In this document: positions 33,930 through 41,957 of the stretch, piece after piece
Position numbering within the stretch: position 1 is the stretch's first letter
Layout of the letters: each line of letters opens with the position of its first letter
Source: Corynebacterium propinquum DSM 44285
GTDB lineage: Bacteria > Actinomycetota > Actinomycetes > Mycobacteriales > Mycobacteriaceae
Assembly: GCF_000375525.1 (NCBI RefSeq)
Contig: NZ_AQXC01000003.1
Location: 124,001 to 188,000 of the forward strand
Length of the DNA: 64,000 nucleotides
Direction: 5' to 3'
Position numbers and translations under genes: made by a program
The notes under the pieces: generated by a model
Seen by the model: the letters and a program-made list of their open reading frames with translations, nothing else
What the model was told of the DNA's origin: nothing
Database searches by the model: none

Positions 33930-35786
33930 GTGCAGTTTCACCACAATGGCTACGTCTCTCAGGATCCACGCGTTCTCCCTGCCGCAGGATATGGCATTAA
34001 TCGTGCAGAAGAACTCCCGGAGACCATGGACGTGCTCATCGTCGGCTCTGGCCCAGCCGGCATGATTGCCGCTGCCCAGCTGTCAAGGTTCCCGAATATC
34101 AATACCCGCATTATCGAACGCCGCCCGCACCGTCTTGAGCTCGGCCAGGCCGATGGTATTCAGGCACGTTCCGTAGAAACCTTCCAGGCTTTCGGTTTTG
34201 CTGCTGAAATCACCGAAGAAGCCTATACGATCACCGAGATGTCATTCTGGAACCAGGACCCAGAAAATCCAGATGCCATCACACGCGGTGCGCGCCCCAT
34301 TGACGACGAACATGGCATTTCCGAATTCCCGCACCTGATTGTGAACCAAGCCCGCGTCTTGGATTATTTCGCCCGGGAGGCTCAGCGCGGGCCAGCGCGG
34401 ATTACACCGGATTACGGTTGGAATTTTGTTTCCTTGGAAGTTGGCGGCTTGTCCGAAGAGTACCCAGTAACCGCCGTGGTTGAAAATGCTGCGGGCGAGC
34501 AGCGTACCGTCCGCGCCAAGTACGTCGTGGGTTGTGATGGTGCCCGTTCCAAGGTGCGCAAATCTATCGGCCGCAGCTTCCAAGGCAACCAGGCAAACCA
34601 TGCTTGGGGCGTGATGGACGTCGTCGTCGATACGAACTTCCCGGACTGGCGGACAAAATGTGCAATTCATTCCAAAGCCGGCTCCATCCTGCACATTCCG
34701 CGCGAGGGCGGATACCTCTGCCGGATCTATGTGGACCTCGGTGAAGTTCCAGAAAATGACAATCACAAGATCCGGGAAACCCCGATTGAGAAGATCATTG
34801 AGAAGGCAAACGAGATCTACTCGCCATATTTCATCGATGTGAAAATGGTTGCCTGGCACTCCGTCTACGAAGTAGCACACCGGCTTGTCGACGGCTTCGA
34901 CAATGAAAACACCACCCCGCGCGTATTTTTGACCGGCGATGCCTGCCACACGCACTCCGCAAAAGCAGGCCAGGGCATGAACGTGTCCATGCAGGATGGT
35001 TTCAATATCGCCTGGAAACTCGGGCATGTTCTCGACGGACGCGCCCCGGAAGAACTGCTGTGCACCTACCACGGCGAACGCCAACCAGCCGCGGAAAATT
35101 TGATTAACTTTGACCGCGAATGGTCTACCTTGATGGCTACCCCACCAGAGCAGCTGGAGTGCCCTGACGCGGTGGAAAAATACTATGTTGAAGCCGAGGA
35201 GTTTGCAGCCGGTTTCCGGACCCAGTACGAGCCCAACATGATCGTCGGCGACGCTACCCATCAGGATTTGGCGACCGGCTTCGACGTCGGCAAGCGTTTT
35301 AAATCCTATGAAGTACTGCGCCGCTCCGATGCCCTGCGCACGCATTTGGGTCACCAACACACAGCAGATGGCCGCTACCGTATTTACGCGTTCGCGGATC
35401 GGCCACAGCCCGGCGCAGAATCACAGATGACTGCCTGGGCGGACGCAGTCGAGGCGATCGTCGCCAAGTTCACCCCGACTGACCAGGATGAAAACGCCTA
35501 TTTTGATATCAAGGCGATCTACCAGCAAACAAACCACTGGGATTGGGAAATCCTGGATGCGCCGCGGCTGTTCCGTCCGCGCAACGGCAAGTTCCAGGTC
35601 CCAAACTGGGACAACGTCTTCGGGGTGCTTTCCGAGGAGCATGACATCTTCGAAGCCCGCGGAATCTCGCGTGATGGCGCGGTGGTCATCGTGCGCCCGG
35701 ACCAGTACGTCGGTGCGGTGTTGCCGCTGGATAAGCCCGAGGCCGTGGAGGAATATTTCGCCCAGGCTTTGCGCCCGCAACGGTAA
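33930..35786 (+). CDS. FAD-dependent aromatic hydroxylase (MobA/phenol hydroxylase type)
   Basis: A 618-residue class A flavin monooxygenase. The FAD-binding motif is VLIVGSGPAGMIAAAQL (about residues 35-51), the DG motif is VGCDGARSKVRKSIG and the GD motif is FLTGDACHTHSAKAGQGMN. The last 170 residues form the thioredoxin-like C-terminal domain found in phenol 2-monooxygenase and 3-hydroxybenzoate 4-hydroxylase (MobA). Start GTG 33930 has AAGGAG upstream. It sits beside the hpa cluster and shares the palindrome, and no HpaBC-type hydroxylase is visible. So it may be the enzyme that makes homoprotocatechuate from 3- or 4-hydroxyphenylacetate. It could equally act on a hydroxybenzoate. Confidence 0.85.
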   Translation: MQFHHNGYVSQDPRVLPAAGYGINRAEELPETMDVLIVGSGPAGMIAAAQLSRFPNINTRIIERRPHRLELGQADGIQARSVETFQAFGFAAEITEEAYTITEMSFWNQDPENPDAITRGARPIDDEHGISEFPHLIVNQARVLDYFAREAQRGPARITPDYGWNFVSLEVGGLSEEYPVTAVVENAAGEQRTVRAKYVVGCDGARSKVRKSIGRSFQGNQANHAWGVMDVVVDTNFPDWRTKCAIHSKAGSILHIPREGGYLCRIYVDLGEVPENDNHKIRETPIEKIIEKANEIYSPYFIDVKMVAWHSVYEVAHRLVDGFDNENTTPRVFLTGDACHTHSAKAGQGMNVSMQDGFNIAWKLGHVLDGRAPEELLCTYHGERQPAAENLINFDREWSTLMATPPEQLECPDAVEKYYVEAEEFAAGFRTQYEPNMIVGDATHQDLATGFDVGKRFKSYEVLRRSDALRTHLGHQHTADGRYRIYAFADRPQPGAESQMTAWADAVEAIVAKFTPTDQDENAYFDIKAIYQQTNHWDWEILDAPRLFRPRNGKFQVPNWDNVFGVLSEEHDIFEARGISRDGAVVIVRPDQYVGAVLPLDKPEAVEEYFAQALRPQR

Positions 35787-35795
35787 ATACCTGAA

Positions 35796-37046
35796 TTATT
35801 CCCCCAGCACAGTCAGCGGGACGACGATGACACCGTCGTCTCGGCGGTACGCCAGGCCGCTCGGGACCACCACGACGAGTGCTTCCGGCGGCCGGATGAT
35901 TTTTGCGCTGACGCGTAACAAGTTTTCCGCCGCTGCATCGATGGCGTGCTGGCCAAGTTTCACCTCACACCCGATCCACGCACCATCGGCTGCTTCCACA
36001 ACCGCGTCGATTTCATCCCGGCCTTTCGCATCACGGTAATGAAAAACCCCGCGCGCTTTATTTTTTTGCGTATACACTCGCAAGTCATGGACCACCTGGC
36101 TTTCAAATAAAAATCCGAGAGACTCGGGCTCTGCCAATAATCGATCGGTATTCGCCCCGAGTAGTGCGGCTGCCAGCGAAGGATCGCACAAGTGCCGCTT
36201 CGGTGTTTGTAATGCGGCAGTCCGTGAACGCAGTTTTGGTGCCCAGGCTGGTTGATCCTCGGTTAAAAACATACGCTCTGCGAAATCATGTAGCGCCGAT
36301 GGCGCAGTTTCGCCGATGGGCAGTGCCGCAGCATCATTCATCCTGCGGCCAATCGCACTAAAAGTAGCAGGTTGCGCCGATAAACCAGCGATCGCCTCCA
36401 GAAACGCGCGGATCCGACGTGGATCCCGGCGCGGACCAGCAACAGAAGGAAAATCGTGCTCACACGTGTCGTCAAGATACGAGTGGTTCATCTCTACTGC
36501 GGCCTCGTGCGACATATTCAAAGCGCCCGGCCAGCCACCTCGGACAACACGCGCGATGAGTTCGGAAAAATCACGTTCCGATTCCGCGATCGCAGGTGAT
36601 TCCCCGCGCAATAACGCCCCCAAAGAAACCTCCCCGGTGGAATCGCCAGTTTCCTGCAGCGTCATCGTCCGCATGCGCAAGCGACGAAACCGCCCCGCCC
36701 CAGAATGGCGCATTGGATGCTCATCGGGAGTAGCGGAACCAGTCAATAAAAATTGCCCTGCTTGCCGACGACGGTCCACCTCGTGGCGCACTTCATTCCA
36801 CACTTCCGGCACTACTTGCCACTCGTCCAGCAAGCGCGGAGTTTCGCCGTGCAGCGCGGTGGCGGGTTGTTCGCGCGCAAGCACTGCCCGTTTATCTGCA
36901 GAATCGAGATAAATTTGGGAAGCCGAAAACTGCGAGGCGCTTTCGGTTTTCCCGCAAGCACGTGGACCTGCGATCACTACGGCCGGCGCAGACTCCAGCG
37001 CCGTCGAAATTGACTGGTCAAGATGGCGTTTTTGATAATCATGCAC
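35796..37046 (-). CDS. Second DUF4143-type AAA ATPase
   Basis: A 416-residue AAA_14/DUF4143 protein. Walker A is GPRACGKT (27-34), Walker B RLLDEWQ (71-77) and the sensor-like LLTGSATP near 100. The C-terminal domain has DEIDAVVEAADG followed by GCEVKLG, a PD-(D/E)XK-like D...ExK set. It ends in RRDDGVIVVPLTVLGE, very close to the end of the protein at 564 (RRADGCAVVPLALLG). The start is GTG 37046. An array of ATTTCTCC repeats with 23-bp spacing lies 25-101 bp upstream (37071-37147). Function unknown. Confidence 0.82.
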   Translation of the reverse strand: MHDYQKRHLDQSISTALESAPAVVIAGPRACGKTESASQFSASQIYLDSADKRAVLAREQPATALHGETPRLLDEWQVVPEVWNEVRHEVDRRRQAGQFLLTGSATPDEHPMRHSGAGRFRRLRMRTMTLQETGDSTGEVSLGALLRGESPAIAESERDFSELIARVVRGGWPGALNMSHEAAVEMNHSYLDDTCEHDFPSVAGPRRDPRRIRAFLEAIAGLSAQPATFSAIGRRMNDAAALPIGETAPSALHDFAERMFLTEDQPAWAPKLRSRTAALQTPKRHLCDPSLAAALLGANTDRLLAEPESLGFLFESQVVHDLRVYTQKNKARGVFHYRDAKGRDEIDAVVEAADGAWIGCEVKLGQHAIDAAAENLLRVSAKIIRPPEALVVVVPSGLAYRRDDGVIVVPLTVLGE

Positions 37047-37070
37047 ACCCCCAGCCTAGCAGCCTGCGGC

Positions 37071-37147
37071 ATTTCTCCACTTCTGCCTACTGGATTTCTC
37101 CATCATTGGGTAATGGATTTCTCCACCAGAAGGTGCGGCATTTTTCC
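37071..37147. repeat. 23-bp-phased repeat array upstream of the second DUF4143 ATPase
   Basis: ATTTCTCC starts at 37071, 37094 and 37117, and the variant ATTTTTCC at 37140, so the spacing is exactly 23 bp three times. On the ATPase strand the units read as GGAGAAAT. Two inner units are flanked by GG and A (GGATTTCTCCA); the outer units have GGC before the word. The bases between units differ, so this is a regularly spaced motif rather than a simple tandem repeat. It sits where the array of the first ATPase sits. Confidence 0.75.
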
Positions 37148-37148
37148 A
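37100..37148. repeat. Left copy of a 49-bp direct repeat
   Basis: Matches 37798-37846 with one difference (CCACCAGAAGG against CCACCTGAAGG). It overlaps the second half of the repeat array of the ATPase and lies 698 bp from its partner. Confidence 0.85.
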
Positions 37149-37182
37149 CACATCAGCCGCAGTTACGTCAGGTCGATTCCAG

Positions 37183-37204
37183 CACTATCTCGCCACTATC
37201 TCGC
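37183..37204. repeat. Short tandem duplication
   Basis: CACTATCTCGC occurs twice in a row between the repeat array and the end of the small membrane protein gene. Confidence 0.6.
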
Positions 37205-37225
37205 GCAGACTTCATAGTCGCGGAG

Positions 37226-37609
37226 CTATACACTTGAGTTATTATTCCGCGATTCTTCCTCGGACAGTTTCTTGCCAAATGATCGTGTCTTGTACTCGCG
37301 CAGCAACACCAGGACCACGGCGCCAATTACAAAACCTAGGCCAACTGTCTGAGTAATTCCCCAGACATCAAAAATTGACAGTGCTTGCAAAATGCAGCCT
37401 GCGAGCACTATGCCAAGTGTATTACTGGAATGAGGAATAGGGTTTCGTACCAAGTACAACAGAACCGCGGCTGCTAAAGCGAATACCAAAAGGTTTTCAA
37501 AATTCAGACCACCCCCAAAAACCGTTGCCAGCATTAAAAACAAAATTAGACAAGCAACGAAGAGTGACTGTTTTCGAACTTTTTCATGCTCTACATCATG
37601 CTTGCGCAT
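37226..37609 (-). CDS. Small four-helix membrane protein, unknown
   Basis: A 127-residue frame with about four predicted membrane helices (SLFVACLILFLMLATVF, LLVFALAAAVLLYLV, LGIVLAGCILQALSIF, TVGLGFVIGAVVLVLL), a charged N-terminus and a charged C-terminal tail (EEESRNNNSSV). I do not recognise a family. It lies between the two copies of the 49-bp direct repeat. Its base composition is more A+T-rich than the genes around it. It could be an accessory gene that arrived with the repeat. Confidence 0.55.
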   Translation of the reverse strand: MRKHDVEHEKVRKQSLFVACLILFLMLATVFGGGLNFENLLVFALAAAVLLYLVRNPIPHSSNTLGIVLAGCILQALSIFDVWGITQTVGLGFVIGAVVLVLLREYKTRSFGKKLSEEESRNNNSSV

Positions 37610-37797
37610 GCATCTACCTGTGCGTACCTGTAAACTGCGTACACTATCGAAGACCTAGTCACAGAGGAAAATGCGGCCACTATAATTCGAGGAAACAGAG
37701 ACCGCATAATCACTACCCTTGCGTTAGTCACTTACGTTCATGATAATCACCAAAGTACCCAATGACTCATGTCGCGCCAACACCTTTCGTCTGAGAT

Positions 37798-37846
37798 CCA
37801 TCATTGGGTAATGGATTTCTCCACCTGAAGGTGCGGCATTTTTCCA
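37798..37846. repeat. Right copy of the 49-bp direct repeat
   Basis: Holds two of the phased words (ATTTCTCC at 37815 and ATTTTTCC at 37838, again 23 bp apart). No ATPase gene follows it; the neighbour is the VOC protein gene, which ends at 37874. Confidence 0.85.
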
Positions 37847-37873
37847 GCCAGGGTGCAGTAGGCGCCGCACCCT

Positions 37874-38704
37874 CTACAGCAGGTCGATGCCGTCCAACGG
37901 GTCTTCCTCGCGGCCTTCCTCTGGGGCTTCTTCTACCTCGCATAACGTGACGGTGGCACCGGTCGGGTCCGCGATCAAGCACAGGCGCCCAAACGGCGAA
38001 TCCCACGGCTCACGGATTACTTCCCCACCCAGCTCGGCACAACGACGCGCGGCCGCATCGGCATCGGCAACGCCCAAATACGTCTGCCAAAACCCCTTGA
38101 CCTGCGGCGGGAACTGCCCTTCAGCCTTCCACAAGCCCGCGAACGGCGCACCGTCGGCCATCGCCGCGGCATAGGTCCCATTCGGGTACACACCGTCGGC
38201 ATCGGGTTCCTCGTCGGTCAGCGTGCGGATGCCCCAGTCAAACAACTCGTGGTAAAACTCCACCGCGTCCTCGAAACCGGCATTGCAGGTCAGCTCATGC
38301 CACACCGGGGTCGACGGCTCACCAGCGGCGATGAACTTGTCCTCGCCCGCGGGCTGCAGCAGCCCAAACAGGCCACCGGCGGCGTCGGCAAGCACGGTCA
38401 TGGTGCCTAACTCCACCTCACGCGGGTCGGCCAACACACTGCCGCCGAGCTTTTCCACCTTCGCGATGTCACCGGCGATATCGGCGCTCAAGAAATACGT
38501 CACCCACGTATCCGGCGCATTCGTGCCCTCCGGCTGCGGAATCAGCCCAGCAACCGGCAAGCCCTGCAGGCGCGCGATGCGGTAATCATCACCGCTGATC
38601 TCCCACCCCAACAGCTCGGAATAAAACTCGGCCGCGGCCTGCGGGTTCGAGGTGGTCAGGTCCGCCCAATACGGCATGCCAACTTCAGCAATAAACGCGG
38701 GCAT
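37874..38704 (-). CDS. VOC (glyoxalase-like) protein with two domains
   Basis: A 276-residue protein of the vicinal oxygen chelate superfamily with two repeated domains. Each has the WADLTT.../WHELTCNAGFEDAVEFYHELFDWGI type of start (about residues 12 and 140). The function in this subgroup is unknown; relatives include glyoxalase-like and bleomycin-resistance-like proteins. I chose ATG 38704 because GGAGG lies eight bases upstream; the stop of the S4-domain gene overlaps this start (TAATG), so the two are co-translated. Confidence 0.8.
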   Translation of the reverse strand: MPAFIAEVGMPYWADLTTSNPQAAAEFYSELLGWEISGDDYRIARLQGLPVAGLIPQPEGTNAPDTWVTYFLSADIAGDIAKVEKLGGSVLADPREVELGTMTVLADAAGGLFGLLQPAGEDKFIAAGEPSTPVWHELTCNAGFEDAVEFYHELFDWGIRTLTDEEPDADGVYPNGTYAAAMADGAPFAGLWKAEGQFPPQVKGFWQTYLGVADADAAARRCAELGGEVIREPWDSPFGRLCLIADPTGATVTLCEVEEAPEEGREEDPLDGIDLL

Positions 38705-39024
38705 TACAGGTTCCTCCACTTCTCGGGATCAAAATCGTCGTCGGCGGTAGCCTCGTCGAAGTAATCATCGTCGGCAAGATCGTCGGCAAGATCATCTGCC
38801 GCAGCCACCAGCACGCATTCGTCGTCAATGCAGACCACATCGCCGGGGTGCAGGGCGGTGCCACGCTTGTCGACGGGCGCGCCGTTGACAGTCACCGCAC
38901 CGGCGGCGATCAGCTCTTTCGCCTCCCCGCCGGTGGCGACCAGGCTGGCCAGTTTGATGAATTGGCCGAGCTTGATCGACGCACCACTGATGGGGATCGA
39001 GGGGTAATTATCCGCAGTCGTCAT
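38704..39024 (-). CDS. S4-domain RNA-binding protein
   Basis: A 106-residue protein whose first 75 residues form an S4 RNA-binding domain (IKLGQFIKLASLVATGGEAKELIAAGAVTVNGAPVDKRGTAL), as in YbcJ and the ribosome-associated RqcP group. The tail is very acidic (DDLADDLADDDYFDEA). It probably binds ribosomal RNA or tRNA. It is the first gene of a pair with the VOC gene. Confidence 0.82.
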   Translation of the reverse strand: MTTADNYPSIPISGASIKLGQFIKLASLVATGGEAKELIAAGAVTVNGAPVDKRGTALHPGDVVCIDDECVLVAAADDLADDLADDDYFDEATADDDFDPEKWRNL

Positions 39025-39057
39025 AGCGGTCAGGTTACCGAACCGCGGCGGTGTTCC

Positions 39058-39777
39058 TTACACCTGGTCGCGCGGGGTGATCTGCATGGTGTCGATGTTC
39101 ATGTGCGCTGGCAACGCCGCAACCCAACGCACGGCCTCGGCAATATCCTCGGCGCTCAGGTTCAGCTTGTCGGCGTAGACCTCGGCGGCTTTTTCGGCAT
39201 CGCCGCGGAAACGATTCAGCGAAAACTCCTCGGTGGCCACCCGGCCGGGATCGATCTCGGTCACCCGCAGCGTACCCGGGTGTTCCAAGCGCAGCACCCG
39301 GTTGAACGCGCGCACCCCGTGCTTGGCGGCGTTATAGCCCGCGCCACCGGCATACGGGGTCCAGCCAGCAACCGAACCAATATTGACCACCAGGCCAGCG
39401 CTACCTTCCACCGCCAGCAGTGACGGCAAAAACGCCTTGGTCACGCGCACGGTACCGGCGACGTTGATCTCATACATGCGGTCCCAATCTTCCAGCGACG
39501 ATTCCGCGATCGATTCCAGACCAATCGCCCCGCCGGCATTGTTCACCAGCAGGTCGATGCGCCCAACGCTGGCGGCCAGCTTGTCGACGCTGTCCTGGCT
39601 GGTCACATCCAGCTGGTGCGCGGTAGCACCGATTTGTTCTGCGAGTTTCTCCAGCCGGTCCATGCGCCGGGCGGCAATGACCACGCGCCAGCCGTCGTCG
39701 GCAAGAGCTTTCGCGGTGGCGGCGCCGATCCCCGAGGACGCGCCGGTGACCAGGGCGGTTTTCTGCTGAGTAGTCAT
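39058..39777 (-). CDS. Short-chain dehydrogenase/reductase
   Basis: A 239-residue classical SDR. The NADP-binding motif is ALVTGASSGIGAA, followed by NNAGG; the catalytic Ser lies in VNIGSVAGW and Tyr-Lys in YNAAK. It resembles YdfG, which oxidises serine and 3-hydroxy acids. The start could be 39777 or the ATG at 39786; neither has a good ribosome site. It is divergent from the AbrB-family gene. Confidence 0.83.
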   Translation of the reverse strand: MTTQQKTALVTGASSGIGAATAKALADDGWRVVIAARRMDRLEKLAEQIGATAHQLDVTSQDSVDKLAASVGRIDLLVNNAGGAIGLESIAESSLEDWDRMYEINVAGTVRVTKAFLPSLLAVEGSAGLVVNIGSVAGWTPYAGGAGYNAAKHGVRAFNRVLRLEHPGTLRVTEIDPGRVATEEFSLNRFRGDAEKAAEVYADKLNLSAEDIAEAVRWVAALPAHMNIDTMQITPRDQV

Positions 39778-39831
39778 GGCACACATGGTAGTGGACGCGC
39801 GGGGGCTGTGCGGAGGGCTACAGTGGAAGCG

Positions 39832-40899
39832 ATGACTCTGTTTCCCTGGACACCGCATTCGTGGCGTTGGTTCCTGCTCGCACCGGCGTCCGTGGCGCTC
39901 GGTTGGGCGCTAGATGCGGTGGGGTTGCCCGCGGCGTGGATCATTGGCGCGATTGTGGTGGCTGGCACGTGGAGCTTGTCGACGGGCGAGCAGCTGGATG
40001 TGCACCCGCTGTTTTATCGGTTTGGGCGCGGGATCATCATGACGTTGGCGGCGGTGCCGTTGACGCAGATTCCGGCGGCTGACCTGCTGCATTTCCTGCT
40101 TCCCGGGTTGTTTGTCACCGCGTTTACCGTGACCGTCGGCGTGGCTGGTGGCGTGCTGTTATCGCGTGCGCAGCCGCGGCATATCAGCCCGGAAACGGGT
40201 GTGCTGTCCATGTTGCCGGGTGGCGCGTCGGTGGTATCCACGCTGGCGATCGATTTCGGGGCGAATTTCCGCTACGTCATGCTCACGCAGTATTTGCGGG
40301 TGCTGGTGCTGTCGCTGACGCTGCCGGTGATCGTGCATCTGTTTATGAGTGGGCAGCTGCACGAGGAGGGTTTGAGCAACGATAGCCCCTGGTGGATGCT
40401 GCTGGTTTTCACCGCGATCGCCCTGGGCGCTGAGCCGGTGGCGCGGAAGTTGCGTGTGCCTGCGGCGACGGCGTTGGGGCCACTCTTGGCGACGGTGTTG
40501 GCGGCCGCGCTTCTTCCCGACGACGTCGAGGTGGCACCGCCGGCGTATTTGGCGATTGTCGCGTTTTTGTCCATCGGCTGGGTCTGCGGTGGTTCTTTGC
40601 AGCGCGATACGCTGGCGTTTTTCGCGAAGCAGTTGCCCGCGACTTTCGCGTTCTTGGGTGCACTGATGGCGGTGTGCGCGCTGAGTGCGTGGCCGCTGAC
40701 GGGGTGGCTGGATATTTCGTATTTCGAGGCCTACCTGGCCACCAGCCCTGGTGCGCTGGAGACGGTGCTGGCGTTGTCCGCGGAAGGTAGCGCGGGCGCC
40801 GAAGTAGTGGCGATCCAGATCATCCGCCTTTTGGCCGTGTTATTGCTGGCTAGCTGGTTGCCGCAGGTGTTGCATGGGGTGCGGAAACTGCGGCGTTAG
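39832..40899 (+). CDS. AbrB-family membrane protein
   Basis: A 355-residue polytopic protein of the AbrB (putative ammonia monooxygenase/AbrB-duplication) family, which has two homologous halves of about five helices each. Duplicated glycine-rich segments are visible: GLPAAWIIGAIVVAG and, later, RVPAATALGPLLATVL. The signature SPETGVLSMLPGGASVVSTLA is typical. A GTG at 39823 with GGAGGG five bases upstream is an alternative start that would add three residues. Function unknown in bacteria; the family name is historical. Confidence 0.82.
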   Translation: MTLFPWTPHSWRWFLLAPASVALGWALDAVGLPAAWIIGAIVVAGTWSLSTGEQLDVHPLFYRFGRGIIMTLAAVPLTQIPAADLLHFLLPGLFVTAFTVTVGVAGGVLLSRAQPRHISPETGVLSMLPGGASVVSTLAIDFGANFRYVMLTQYLRVLVLSLTLPVIVHLFMSGQLHEEGLSNDSPWWMLLVFTAIALGAEPVARKLRVPAATALGPLLATVLAAALLPDDVEVAPPAYLAIVAFLSIGWVCGGSLQRDTLAFFAKQLPATFAFLGALMAVCALSAWPLTGWLDISYFEAYLATSPGALETVLALSAEGSAGAEVVAIQIIRLLAVLLLASWLPQVLHGVRKLRR

Positions 40900-41020
40900 G
40901 TGCGGTTCGGCCGGTGGGCGCAGTATGAACTGAGGCCAGAGTTAACAAAAGATGATAAGCGCTTCAGTCTCGTGAAAGCTGCTATCGTTCACTCAAGACA
41001 CGTAAAGTAAGGAGCGGCTA

Positions 41021-41230
41021 ATTATCTATAAGGCGTTACTCAATGGGCTACTTGGAATAGCCATTGGCGGAATTGCGATCCTTATAGTGTGGGTCACACT
41101 TCCCTCTCCTGAATCTCCTTGGTTCTTCTTTGCCGCTTTTCTAGCAATAACCGCTATCAGTGCTGTAGCTGAAATCATCCAAGGTTTAATAAAAAGAAAG
41201 AGAAGCAAGCCGGACTCAGACCCAACCTGA
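41021..41230 (+). CDS. Small membrane protein with a possible ATT start
   Basis: An open frame of 69 codons with two membrane helices (LLGIAIGGIAILIVWVTL and FFFAAFLAITAISAVAEII) and a basic tail (KRKRSKPD). GGAG lies six bases before ATT 41021, at ideal distance, but there is no ATG, GTG or TTG near it. So either ATT is used as a rare start or an original start codon has mutated. No family recognised. It is followed directly by the inverted repeats at 41230. Confidence 0.45.
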   Translation: MIYKALLNGLLGIAIGGIAILIVWVTLPSPESPWFFFAAFLAITAISAVAEIIQGLIKRKRSKPDSDPT

Positions 41231-41387
41231 ACATAACACTCAACATAACACCGGTGTTATGTTATGTGGGAAGTTAAGGTGTTATGTTCGCTCAGTATAC
41301 TCATTTTTGGCGACATCCTACCCCTTTGACCAGTAGATTTAGCTCACCCGGCGCAACATAACACTACTTAACACAGGGTGTTATGTT
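41230..41387. repeat. Cluster of AACATAACAC inverted repeats
   Basis: AACATAACAC occurs at 41230, 41242 and 41355 and its complement GTGTTATGTT at 41254, 41279 and 41378. Copies 41242/41254 form a perfect 22-bp palindrome, 41230/41279 enclose it, and 41355/41378 form a second hairpin. GTGGGAAGTTAA follows both hairpins, so the unit as a whole is duplicated. It lies between two convergent small membrane genes and may act as a two-way terminator. Confidence 0.75.
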
Positions 41388-41405
41388 GAGTGGGAAGTTA
41401 AAATT

Positions 41406-41708
41406 TTACTCATCACTTCCACTACTCATTTGCCGCTCCCGATACGCACGAACCGCATCTTCATTCGCCGCTTTCGCAACGATTTCCATAATGACAAATA
41501 TGGCGTAAGCTACCCCGCCCGCAAGTATTGCGCTGACAATCACAGTGGCGGAAATGAGAAGGCCAGCAATAGCGCTTCCAGTGTCGTCTAAAGCAATAAA
41601 GAATGCGAGCACCCCGACAATCACGCCGGCGCCAGTAGCGTAGCTGGCAACTTTTTGCAGCTTCTCAGCAGTTTTGGTGTGGTGGACGAATGGTGCATTG
41701 AACGCCAT
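41406..41708 (-). CDS. Small membrane protein, unknown
   Basis: A 100-residue protein with a hydrophilic start (FVHHTKTAEKLQK), two membrane helices (YATGAGVIVGVLAFFIAL and GLLISATVIVSAILAGGVAYAIFVIMEIV) and a polar tail. AAGGAG precedes the ATG. No family recognised. It converges with the small frame at 41021 across the inverted repeats. Confidence 0.65.
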   Translation of the reverse strand: MAFNAPFVHHTKTAEKLQKVASYATGAGVIVGVLAFFIALDDTGSAIAGLLISATVIVSAILAGGVAYAIFVIMEIVAKAANEDAVRAYRERQMSSGSDE

Positions 41709-41867
41709 ATTGCGGCTCCTTATCGTTGGTTTATTTTCTCACCATTAAGCCTACGAGAACAGTGCACATACACCACACCCACATCGAACAATCAAGCGAA
41801 TAAGCGCCATTAAGTAGGGCAATCCCGCCATTCCGTACCGTTCTGTCTATACTTTTTGAACTATTTG

Positions 41868-41884
41868 GTCTACTGTGTGTAGAC
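41868..41884. promoter_or_regulatory. Palindrome upstream of metQ
   Basis: GTCTAC and GTAGAC pair around TGTGT, 74 bp before metQ. The site suits a dimeric repressor of methionine transport. Its arms are those of the corynebacterial McbR motif but in the opposite order, so I do not assign a regulator. Confidence 0.5.
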
Positions 41885-41957
41885 GTACGATTTCCTGCCA
41901 AGAAATCAGGACGAAACCAAATCAATTCGAAAAACGACCTCGGACAAGGACCTACAA

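Noticed and set aside
34242-35360. Long minus-strand frame (372 codons) opposite the flavin hydroxylase
   Set aside because: Mirror frame of a GC-rich gene; the plus strand has all FAD motifs.
39616-39831. N-terminal extension of the AbrB-family protein
   Set aside because: Overlaps the SDR gene antisense and has no membrane features; ribosome-site evidence supports starts at 39823 or 39832.
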